Of a stretch of DNA of 14,453 nt, positions 5,700 through 11,412 are shown one piece after another. A model generated the notes under the pieces. The model saw only the letters and a program-made list of their open reading frames with translations, ran no database searches and was not told the DNA's origin. Positions within the stretch are counted from its first letter, which is position 1, and the number at the start of each line of letters is the position of its first letter. A program made the translations under genes and the position numbers. Source of the DNA: an uncultured Lachnospiraceae bacterium (GTDB lineage: Bacteria > Bacillota > Clostridia > Lachnospirales > Lachnospiraceae); the NCBI GenBank assembly GCA_910587295.1, contig CAJULP010000086.1, forward strand, positions 1-14,453, written 5' to 3'.

Positions 5700-6548
5700 T
5701 TAACAGTTTCCTAAGAACACATTTTTAAGGTACTTCCCTGCGGCATCCGCAAGGCGGTGGATCTGCCTGACATCGGTGGGCTCTTTATCCGTCATGTGGT
5801 ATTTGGGGAAAAAGCGGGTCACGTGCAGGGGAATCTGCCCGGAAGAGTTTACCGTCTTAACGGAAGCGATCCATCTGGCTTCTTCTTCCATTTGCGTGAT
5901 GCTGTCGTTTTCGTCCGGAACAATCAGGGTGGTGAGTTCTACATGGCAGCCGGAGGCCGCCGTTTGTATAAATTCTTTTACGGCTTCTAAATTTCCGCCT
6001 AGTTTTTGGTAATAGGCCTGTGTATAGCCTTTTAAGTCTATGTTCATAGCGTCTACGAAAGGGAGAAGCTTATCTAAAATATGCGGCGCGGCGGTTCCGT
6101 TGGTGACAAGCACAGTTTTCATGCCTGCTTTTTTGATCAGTTTTGCCGTGTCATATACATATTCCCAGCCGATCAGCGGCTCATTATAAGTAAATGCAAC
6201 CCCGATATTCCCTTCCGCTTGGTATTCGGCCGCTTTTTGGACCAGAAATTCCGGTGAAAGGTAGACGAAGTCGATATCCTTAGCGCAAGCCATGGAAATT
6301 TCGTGGTTTTGGCAGAAAGGGCATCGCAGATTACATCCATAGCTGCCCGCCGATAAGATCATGCTTCCCGGATAGAACATGTTAAGGGGCTTTTTTTCAA
6401 TGGGGTCTAAGGCAAGGGAAGTTACCTGCCCGTAGTTGGCGCAGATAACCGTTCCGTTTTCGTTTTTTCTTGCCCGGCAGGCCCCATACTGGCCGGGTTC
6501 TAATTGACAGTGGTGCATACACACTTGGCAGGTTGTTTTCATTTTCAT
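5700..6548 (-). CDS. AmmeMemoRadiSam-system radical SAM enzyme
   Basis: A radical SAM protein of about 282 residues. The cluster-binding motif is GCNLRCPFCQNHE (CX3CX2C; C74, C78, C81 counted from the upstream ATG at 6554). The N-terminus carries extra conserved cysteines (TCQVCMHHC and GACRAR), typical of this PflA-related subfamily and perhaps binding another metal or cluster. Downstream motifs are FTYNEPLIGWEY and LVTNGT, usual for the SAM-binding barrel. The family is defined by its constant linkage to MEMO- and AMMECR1-like proteins; the reaction is not established. GAGG overlapping the stop of the upstream gene lies seven bases from ATG 6548, which I prefer. The ATG at 6554 overlaps the stop as ATGA and would add two residues. 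The overlap points to translational coupling with the MEMO-AMMECR1 gene and work on a shared substrate. Confidence 0.92.
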   Translation of the reverse strand: MKMKTTCQVCMHHCQLEPGQYGACRARKNENGTVICANYGQVTSLALDPIEKKPLNMFYPGSMILSAGSYGCNLRCPFCQNHEISMACAKDIDFVYLSPEFLVQKAAEYQAEGNIGVAFTYNEPLIGWEYVYDTAKLIKKAGMKTVLVTNGTAAPHILDKLLPFVDAMNIDLKGYTQAYYQKLGGNLEAVKEFIQTAASGCHVELTTLIVPDENDSITQMEEEARWIASVKTVNSSGQIPLHVTRFFPKYHMTDKEPTDVRQIHRLADAAGKYLKNVFLGNC

Positions 6549-6550
6549 TA

Positions 6551-7957
6551 TCATTCCTCATCTAAGATGCCGGCTTCATGCCGTATCACTTTAAACCGTT
6601 CCAGTTCTACCGGTTCTTCTTCACCTATCCCGGCTTTTCTTTTGGCGATTGCAATCTGGTCTTCCACCGTATCTATGCCTTCCAGATTAGGAAGCAGCAG
6701 ACCCCGTTTGCGCCCTTTGGTAACGATAACGCCATATCGTGTGGGGTCAAGCTGGTCTGGGGAGGCGATTTTTTCTTTTTCCCCAAGCACGTCCACGCTG
6801 ATGGATAAGCGTTCTAATTCCCAGGGCTCGATAGGGGAAAAACGGGGATCTTTGGTGGAGGCGCTTACGGCGTTTGCAATGATTTCCTCCGCAATGGAAT
6901 CCTGCACGGCCTGGATGGTTCCAATACAGCCCCGAAGGCGTCCGTCCTCTTTGATAGAGACAAAGACTCCGGCTCTTTGGGCTGTCATTTCCTGGTCAAT
7001 GTTTTTGGGCAGGTCTAGGATTTTTCCGTTAAGGATGTAGGTTTCTATGGTCTTGCGGGCAAGGCGGATATAGCTGTCTTCTTTATCGCGCTGTTTCAAA
7101 AGGGCGGCTTTTTGCTTTTCTTCATATTGGAAACGGAAATTACGGCTTGGATCTTTTCCGGCAGTGCGGTAACAGCAGATGCCGTATCCCACGCCAAAGG
7201 GGCCTTCATAGGACAGCTTTTCGGGAAGGAGTGCGGTCTCATCCAGCGCTCCTGCCATGACGGTAAAGGAGCGGTGGCCGCATTCACCTGCTTTTTCACA
7301 GAAATCTTCGGGAAAATCCAAAAGTTCTCCGAAGGCGGCCCGTTCCATCACATCCATGATGCGGTGGTCATACTCAGGACCTTCCTTTTGGAAGCCGTAA
7401 GGTCCATCATCCTTTAACCTGTGGGAAAGGTCGCCGCTGGCAATAAGGAGGGTCCTGCGCCCAAGGGTATTGGATGCCTCTTTGATAAGCTGTCCCAATT
7501 CGTAATGCTTGATTAGAGGAAGACCGGATAAGCCGATCCTTACCAGCCGGTAATTTCTGAAATATTGATTCACAAAGTAAAGAGGAACCATTGTGCCGTG
7601 GTCAAGGTACTTGTTTTGCTCCCCATAGGTTCCCGCCGGAAAAGCAAAGCGGTCTGCCAGTTCACACAGTTTTTGGACGAAAGCAGTATCGTAGGAAGCT
7701 TCCATCTTTACATTGCCTGCCCGGAACTGGGAAAAGCAGCCTTTTGCCCCTTTTCCCGGAGAGATGTGGAAATAATCTGAATACATGGTTTGATGAGGTG
7801 AAATCAGGATGATGGTGTCGGGCCGCAAGTCTCCAATCCTGCGTGCCGCTTCGTGGCAGGCTTCGGTGGTGTGGCTGATTGCGCGCTCCTGTCCTTTGCC
7901 GATCTCCGGTACAATAAGCGGCGGGTGGGGGAGCATATATGCGGAAAGTATTGACAT
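6551..7957 (-). CDS. MEMO-AMMECR1 fusion protein (AmmeMemoRadiSam proteins B and A)
   Basis: A 468-residue two-domain protein. Residues 1-270 are a MEMO/LigB-type domain, related to class III extradiol dioxygenases, with LPHPPLIVPEIG at the start, H55 in SPHQT, H120 in LDHGT, SGDLSHRL at 174-181 and C226/H228 in ECGHRS. H55, H120 and C226 are probable metal ligands by analogy with human MEMO1 (inference). Residues about 290-465 are an AMMECR1 domain with the signature LRGCIGT (341-347) and DPRFSP (370-375). These domains are homologues of human MEMO1 and AMMECR1, and with the radical SAM enzyme form the AmmeMemoRadiSam set, conserved in anaerobes but of unknown biochemical role. The start is supported by AAGGAG eight bases upstream. 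There is no signal peptide; it should be cytosolic. Confidence 0.93.
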   Translation of the reverse strand: MSILSAYMLPHPPLIVPEIGKGQERAISHTTEACHEAARRIGDLRPDTIILISPHQTMYSDYFHISPGKGAKGCFSQFRAGNVKMEASYDTAFVQKLCELADRFAFPAGTYGEQNKYLDHGTMVPLYFVNQYFRNYRLVRIGLSGLPLIKHYELGQLIKEASNTLGRRTLLIASGDLSHRLKDDGPYGFQKEGPEYDHRIMDVMERAAFGELLDFPEDFCEKAGECGHRSFTVMAGALDETALLPEKLSYEGPFGVGYGICCYRTAGKDPSRNFRFQYEEKQKAALLKQRDKEDSYIRLARKTIETYILNGKILDLPKNIDQEMTAQRAGVFVSIKEDGRLRGCIGTIQAVQDSIAEEIIANAVSASTKDPRFSPIEPWELERLSISVDVLGEKEKIASPDQLDPTRYGVIVTKGRKRGLLLPNLEGIDTVEDQIAIAKRKAGIGEEEPVELERFKVIRHEAGILDEE

Positions 7958-8044
7958 GATGGATTCTCCTTTCGTTTGCTTGTTCCTATTGTATCAAATT
8001 GTGTTAAAATAGAAAATAGCATATTGTAAAGGAGAGTAAGAGAG
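7958..8044. promoter_or_regulatory. Divergent promoter region, AmmeMemo and barnase units
   Basis: Only 87 bp separate the two divergent starts. It is AT-rich in its right half, with TACAAT on the minus strand and TAAAAT (8005-8010) on the plus strand as possible -10 boxes. No convincing -35 boxes sit at standard spacing. Both genes' promoters must be here if they are not read through, so the region is called from layout rather than from a clear motif. Confidence 0.45.
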
Positions 8045-8578
8045 ATGAAAAGAAGATGGAGATATCTGTTTGGCGCTTTTTTGCTGGCGGCAGGTTTACT
8101 GGCAGGATGTGCGGACGGGGTGGTGCCAACGCAGCAGCCGGCGCAGGAGACGGAGCGGGGGGCAGCCGGTCAGCAGGAGCAGGAGACAGCGCAGGAGCCG
8201 GGCAGCCGGCAGGAGTCGGAAACCCGGATTCTAGAAGAGGGTACTTACACTTCCAAGGAAGAGGTTGCGGAGTATATAGCGCTTTACGGGCATCTGCCGG
8301 ATAATTTTATCACGAAAAAAGAAGCCAAAGCCCTTGGATGGGTGAGCAGTGAGGGGAACCTGGCCCAGGCTGCGCCGGGGAAGAGTATCGGCGGAGACTA
8401 TTTTGGGAATTTTGAAGGCATCCTGCCGGAAAAAGAAGGCAGGGAATACCATGAATGCGATATCGACAGTGACGGAGGATACCGGGGGGCTAAGCGTATC
8501 GTGTATTCTAATGACGGGCTGGTCTATTATACGGAGGACCACTATGAGACTTTTGAGCTTTTGTATGGGGAGGAATAG
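8045..8578 (+). CDS. Barnase-family ribonuclease lipoprotein
   Basis: A 177-residue protein with a lipoprotein signal peptide (MKRRWRY, hydrophobic stretch to 21, lipobox LLAG-C22), a low-complexity Gln/Glu-rich spacer (about 28-62) and a barnase/ribonuclease domain at about 66-175. The match to Bacillus barnase is close: LPDNFITKKEAKALGW, NLAQAAPGKSIGGDYF, and DHYETF near the end. The catalytic residues are present: E137 (barnase E73), R147 and R151 (R83, R87), H166 (H102) and K91 (K27). It should be an active guanyl-preferring endoribonuclease held on the outer face of the cell membrane by the spacer, rather than freely secreted. GGAGAG precedes the ATG. The next gene is its barstar-type inhibitor, three bases downstream. 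The role could be nutrient RNA breakdown, or antagonism of neighbours if released. Confidence 0.93.
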   Translation: MKRRWRYLFGAFLLAAGLLAGCADGVVPTQQPAQETERGAAGQQEQETAQEPGSRQESETRILEEGTYTSKEEVAEYIALYGHLPDNFITKKEAKALGWVSSEGNLAQAAPGKSIGGDYFGNFEGILPEKEGREYHECDIDSDGGYRGAKRIVYSNDGLVYYTEDHYETFELLYGEE

Positions 8579-8581
8579 GCT

Positions 8582-9148
8582 ATGAGGATAGTGCTGGATG
8601 CAAGACAAATGGCAGAGCGGGAAGCGGCGCATAGCTATCTGGCAAAAAAGCTGGATTTCCCGGAGTATTACGGAAAAAATTTAGATGCCCTTTATGAGTG
8701 CCTTTGTGAACTTGGAGAAAGCAAGCTGTGTATTTGTCATGCCCGGGAGGCGGGGGGATATTATACCAAGGTGGAAAAAGTGCTGAAAAAAGCGGCACAG
8801 GATAGTGAGGGCGCTATAAATATAGTGGTAGAATGTGGTTCGGATCAGTGCTATAATAAAAATCAGGAAAGAAATGATGAAGCGGAGGGAGCAGCCATGT
8901 TAGAGTTTAAATATGATACACAATTGCTGATAGAAGGCGAGGATCTGGACGAAGACGTGATCTCAGAGTATTTTACGGAAAATTTTAAGGGAGATTGTCT
9001 TCTTGCAGTGGGGGATGAGGAATTGATCAAGATCCATTTCCATACCAACGAACCCTGGAAAGTGCTTGAGTATTGTGCCTCTATCGGGGAGATCTACGAT
9101 ATCGTGGTGGAAGATATGGACCGCCAGTCAAGAGGACTGAAAGGGTAA
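8582..9148 (+). CDS. Barstar-family RNase inhibitor, in frame with a FakA-C-like domain
   Basis: A 188-codon frame. Residues 1-84 are a complete barstar domain, cytosolic inhibitor of the RNase encoded upstream, with FPEYYGKNLDALYECL matching barstar's binding helix. Y29, N33 and D35 align with barstar, but position 39, the key Asp that fills the barnase active site, is Glu here. Residues 85-105 are an unlike linker (CGSDQC...AEGAA). Residues 106-188 match the C-terminal region of the fatty-acid kinase FakA/YloV, with VGDEELIKIHFHTNEP and VLEYCASIGEI. The linker contains a strong ribosome binding site and the next domain has its own ATG at 8897. This frame is therefore either a true fusion or a barstar gene that lost its stop; TAATAA at 8854-8859 lies in the -1 frame. 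GGAGG (8569-8573), inside the end of the barnase gene, serves the start and suggests coupling. Confidence 0.85.
   Translation: MRIVLDARQMAEREAAHSYLAKKLDFPEYYGKNLDALYECLCELGESKLCICHAREAGGYYTKVEKVLKKAAQDSEGAINIVVECGSDQCYNKNQERNDEAEGAAMLEFKYDTQLLIEGEDLDEDVISEYFTENFKGDCLLAVGDEELIKIHFHTNEPWKVLEYCASIGEIYDIVVEDMDRQSRGLKG
8897..9148 (+). CDS. Stand-alone FakA/YloV C-terminal-like domain (alternative internal start)
   Basis: An 83-residue product starting at ATG 8897, five bases after GGAGGGAG (8884-8891). It begins MLEFKYDTQLLIEGEDLDED and continues with an alpha/beta domain holding GDEELIKIHFHTNEPWKV. This matches the C-terminal region of DAK2-domain fatty-acid kinases (FakA, formerly YloV), which carries no kinase motifs itself. 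Small proteins of this kind are known in Clostridia, often labelled as kinase-related. It may act as a partner of a DegV/FakB-type fatty-acid binder (inference). The strong site argues it is translated separately even though it is in frame with the barstar gene. An HD hydrolase follows 30 bases after the stop. Confidence 0.6.
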   Translation: MLEFKYDTQLLIEGEDLDEDVISEYFTENFKGDCLLAVGDEELIKIHFHTNEPWKVLEYCASIGEIYDIVVEDMDRQSRGLKG

Positions 9149-9178
9149 TTGGAATATAAAACGAGACGGAGGCGTAAG

Positions 9179-9775
9179 ATGGACAGGATATGTAATTTGA
9201 CAAGGCAGCAGGCATTGGATTTGCTAAAAAAATATAATTCGGAATTGTTCCACATTCAGCATGCCCTTACGGTAGAAGGCGTAATGGGCTGGTATGCCGG
9301 AGAGCTTGGCTATGGTGGGGAAGCTGATTTTTGGGCGCAGACAGGGCTTTTACATGATATTGATTTTGAACGGTATCCGGAGCAGCATTGTGTGAAGGCG
9401 CCGGAGCTTTTAAGGGAAGGCGGCGTAAGTGAGGACATGATCCATGCAATCTGTTCACACGGTTATGGATTGTGCTGCGATGTAAAACCGGAACATGAAA
9501 TGGAAAAGGTTTTGTTTGCGGCAGATGAGCTTACGGGGCTTATCGGTGCGGCAGCGCTGATGAGGCCGTCTAAAAGCGTGATGGACATGGAAGCGTCCAG
9601 TATCAAAAAGAAGTTTAAGGACAAGCGGTTTGCGGCAGGGTGTTCCCGGGATGTGATCCGCCAGGGAGCGGAAATGCTGGGATGGGAGCTGGAGGAATTG
9701 TTTGAAAAGACCATTCTGGCAATGCGCTCCTGTGAAAAGCGGATACAGGAGGAAATGGCGCAGATGCAGGGCTGA
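9179..9775 (+). CDS. HD-domain (HDIG-type) hydrolase
   Basis: A 198-residue cytosolic protein with one HD phosphohydrolase domain. The metal-binding set is H28 (HIQHALTVEG), H59-D60 (GLLHDIDFE), a further His at H94 (CSHGYG) and D116 (FAADELTG). Members act on phosphomonoesters or nucleotides, and the substrate is unknown here. The frame is open from a TTG at 9149. The ATG at 9179 is chosen because GGAGG (9168-9172) lies six bases upstream. It follows the FakA-C-like reading frame by 30 bases and is likely co-transcribed with it. Residues 150-198 are helical and charged. There are no signs of a second catalytic domain such as a GGDEF or a nucleotidyltransferase. Confidence 0.85.
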   Translation: MDRICNLTRQQALDLLKKYNSELFHIQHALTVEGVMGWYAGELGYGGEADFWAQTGLLHDIDFERYPEQHCVKAPELLREGGVSEDMIHAICSHGYGLCCDVKPEHEMEKVLFAADELTGLIGAAALMRPSKSVMDMEASSIKKKFKDKRFAAGCSRDVIRQGAEMLGWELEELFEKTILAMRSCEKRIQEEMAQMQG

Positions 9776-9795
9776 TGTGATCGGAGGGAGAGAAG

Positions 9796-10215
9796 ATGGC
9801 AGGCAGGAAACATTTATCCGGCTTATTGACAGCGGACATTTTTGCAATGGCGGTTTTGTATTTGATACCTGATAATTGGGGTGACTGGCAGGTAAAAAAG
9901 ATACTGATCATTCTGATGGCGATAGGGGCTGTTGTCCTGACCGCCCTGATTTCGAGGAAAAAGGAAAAGGAAACCCATGTGCGGGTGGCGGAGATTGATT
10001 CGGTCAGCCAAATGAATCCCGGCCAGTATCTTTCAAAGGGCGGTCCGGTCTGCGCCGGGTCAGATGGCAGGTATCATGTTACTTTTTCACTTAAAGATGA
10101 TACCCGTCTGATTCTTTCCCTTTCGGGAAAGCAGGCAGGACAATTGGCAGCGGGTATGTACGGCACACTGATTCATAATGGCTCCGTGTTTGTAAGCTTT
10201 ACCCCGGAGAAATGA
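9796..10215 (+). CDS. Membrane-anchored protein, DUF2500-like
   Basis: A 139-residue protein with two hydrophobic segments at about residues 9-25 and 34-52, a charged stretch (RKKEKETH), then a beta-rich soluble part of about 80 residues. The end of that part (LILSLSGKQAGQLAAGMYG, then GTLIHNGSVFVSF) resembles DUF2500 proteins, small membrane-linked proteins of unknown function; this match is from pattern memory and is tentative. GGAGGGAG is well placed before the ATG. It is the last gene in the 8045-10215 run, 20 bases after the HD gene. No convincing terminator follows: the CCCGGC...GCGGG inverted arms at 10217-10237 are imperfect and lack a T-run. Confidence 0.55.
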   Translation: MAGRKHLSGLLTADIFAMAVLYLIPDNWGDWQVKKILIILMAIGAVVLTALISRKKEKETHVRVAEIDSVSQMNPGQYLSKGGPVCAGSDGRYHVTFSLKDDTRLILSLSGKQAGQLAAGMYGTLIHNGSVFVSFTPEK

Positions 10216-10239
10216 AACCCGGCGCTGCCAGCCGCGGGA

Positions 10240-10719
10240 TTAGCGGTCCTGCAGAAGGATTTCCATTCCCACTTTCTGGGGCTTTAACCCGCAGGAGCGA
10301 TAAAATTTCATAGCGGCTTCATTACAGCTCCAGACGTTTAAGGTGACATTATAGCAGCCGTTTTCCCTGGCATAGGCAAGGACATGGTCATACAGTTTCC
10401 TGCCGATATGCCTGCCGCGGATGGCTTCATCCACGCACAGGTCATCAATATATAATGATTTGATGTCTGTCAGGATGTTGTTTCCAATCTGCTGCTGGAA
10501 GATGCAAAAAGCATATCCGAGTATTGTGCCATCTTCGCCTACGGCGGTAAAGATGGGGCGCTTATCATCGCGTATGATGGCCCTTAGCTCTTCGTCTGTA
10601 TATTTTTTGGCCCCGTATTTAAAAAGATCGGGCCTGCCGTTATGGTGTACAAGGCATACCTGAAGAAGGAGTTTGTTGATTCCGTCCATATCCTGTTCTT
10701 TTGCGCGTCTGATTTCCAT
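10240..10719 (-). CDS. GNAT-family N-acetyltransferase
   Basis: A 159-residue acyltransferase that moves the acetyl group of acetyl-CoA to an amine. The acetyl-CoA binding loop is IRGRHIGRKLY (R101-G106), preceded by the beta-4 strand IDDLCVDEAI. The end of the domain, LNVWSCNEAAMKFYRSCGL, is characteristic. The protein could modify a ribosomal protein N-terminus, as RimI-like enzymes do, or a small molecule or antibiotic; the substrate is not visible. The ribosome binding site is weak (AGGAA, about 11 bases upstream), so the start is less sure. It diverges from an Rrf2-type regulator through a shared palindrome at 10825-10837, so it may be under that regulator's control. It converges with the preceding operon, which ends 24 bases away. 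Confidence 0.88.
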   Translation of the reverse strand: MEIRRAKEQDMDGINKLLLQVCLVHHNGRPDLFKYGAKKYTDEELRAIIRDDKRPIFTAVGEDGTILGYAFCIFQQQIGNNILTDIKSLYIDDLCVDEAIRGRHIGRKLYDHVLAYARENGCYNVTLNVWSCNEAAMKFYRSCGLKPQKVGMEILLQDR

Positions 10720-10766
10720 AAGATTCTGATTCCTTTTTTAGCTTTTCTTGTCTGCAGGTTCTTTTT

Positions 10767-10783
10767 CCGGGCGGTCTGCCCGG
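10767..10783 (-). repeat. Hairpin in the GNAT 5' leader
   Basis: CCGGGC (10767-10772) and GCCCGG (10778-10783) form a perfect six-bp GC stem with a five-base loop. It lies in the predicted 5' leader of the GNAT transcript, about 48 bases upstream of the start codon. No T-run follows on that strand, so it is not a terminator. It may stabilise the leader or affect initiation. Confidence 0.4.
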
Positions 10784-10800
10784 GCGATCACACAGATATC

Positions 10801-10829
10801 ATAATATAACCGTCCGATGGGTTAGTCAA
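10801..10829 (-). promoter_or_regulatory. Promoter of the GNAT gene
   Basis: On the minus strand TTGACT (10829-10824), a 17-bp spacer and TATTAT (10806-10801) match a sigma-A promoter. The -35 box is one arm of the palindrome at 10825-10837. Confidence 0.7.
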
Positions 10830-10837
10830 GCCTTGAC
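10825..10837. promoter_or_regulatory. Palindromic candidate operator shared by divergent promoters
   Basis: GTCAAG-C-CTTGAC is a perfect 13-bp palindrome whose two arms supply the -35 boxes of the divergent GNAT and Rrf2 promoters. A dimeric regulator bound here would cover both -35 boxes. The best candidate is the Rrf2-type protein encoded at 10901, acting as autorepressor and GNAT regulator. Part of the symmetry follows automatically from two opposed TTGAC boxes. Confidence 0.5.
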
Positions 10838-10861
10838 ATACTTTCGGGTAAAGGATACAAT
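10833..10861 (+). promoter_or_regulatory. Promoter of the Rrf2-type regulator gene
   Basis: TTGACA (10833-10838), a 17-bp spacer and TACAAT (10856-10861) form a near-consensus sigma-A promoter about 40 bases upstream of the start codon. Confidence 0.8.
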
Positions 10862-10900
10862 TCATATTGAAATAGTCGGAAATGAAAAGGCGGGATTTAT

Positions 10901-11326
10901 ATGAAGATATCCACGAAAGGAAGGTACGCGCTGCGGCTGATGCTGGATCTTGCAATCCATGGCAGCAAAGGCCCCACAAGTCTTAAGGACACTGCCAAAA
11001 GACAGGAGATCTCAGAAAAATATCTGGAACAGATCATTGCCCTTCTTAATAAGGCGGGTTTTGTTAAAAGCGTCCGGGGAGCCCAGGGCGGGTATCTGCT
11101 GACCAGAGCTCCGGAGTGCTACACGGTAGGGGAGATTCTGCGCCTTACGGAAGGCGGCCTTGCGCCGGTAGGCTGCGTGGGGGAAAACCCGGAAGAATGC
11201 GGGCGGAGGGGCGGCTGCGTGACGGTGCTCATATGGGAAAAGATTTTAGAGGCGGTGAACGGCGTGGTGGACGAGATCACATTGGCGGATATGGTCAAAT
11301 GGCAGGAACAAATCCCGGAAATTTAA
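10901..11326 (+). CDS. Rrf2/IscR-family transcriptional regulator
   Basis: A 141-residue regulator. The winged helix-turn-helix occupies about residues 1-70, with the family start MKISTKGRYALRLMLDLA, the recognition region EISEKYLEQIIALLNKAG and the wing VRGAQGGYLL. Three cysteines, C92, C100 and C106, sit where IscR-type members hold an Fe-S cluster, although the spacing differs slightly from E. coli IscR. The protein may therefore sense iron-sulfur status, redox or nitric oxide; CymR-like members lack these cysteines. It lies between a GNAT gene (divergent) and aspS. Autoregulation through the palindrome at 10825-10837 is likely. No isc or suf gene follows immediately, so its role in cluster biogenesis is not shown by context. 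Confidence 0.9.
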   Translation: MKISTKGRYALRLMLDLAIHGSKGPTSLKDTAKRQEISEKYLEQIIALLNKAGFVKSVRGAQGGYLLTRAPECYTVGEILRLTEGGLAPVGCVGENPEECGRRGGCVTVLIWEKILEAVNGVVDEITLADMVKWQEQIPEI

Positions 11327-11329
11327 TAC

Positions 11330-11358
11330 TGTTTCTTTCAGGTGGTTTATGATATAAT
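11330..11358 (+). promoter_or_regulatory. Probable promoter of aspS
   Basis: A perfect TATAAT (11353-11358) lies in the short gap before aspS. The -35 position 17 bp upstream (TGTTTC) is poor. No T-box leader or other riboswitch fits in the roughly 50-base leader. Confidence 0.5.
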
Positions 11359-11412
11359 AAGCGTTAGCTAGAAAAAAACGAAACGATAAAATAATTGGAT
11401 AAAGGAGTAGTT

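Noticed and set aside
6504..7040. Long rightward ORF of 178 residues
   Set aside because: It lies antisense to the strongly supported AMMECR1 domain and radical SAM start, has Ser/Pro/Arg-rich composition typical of a shadow frame, and has no ribosome binding site.
10217..10237. GC-rich inverted arms between the converging DUF2500-like and GNAT genes
   Set aside because: The stem is interrupted by mismatches and no T-run follows on either strand, so it is not a convincing terminator.
11327..11412. Possible T-box leader upstream of aspS
   Set aside because: The leader is about 50 bases after the -10 box, too short, and the T-box AGGGTGG sequence and terminator stem are absent.
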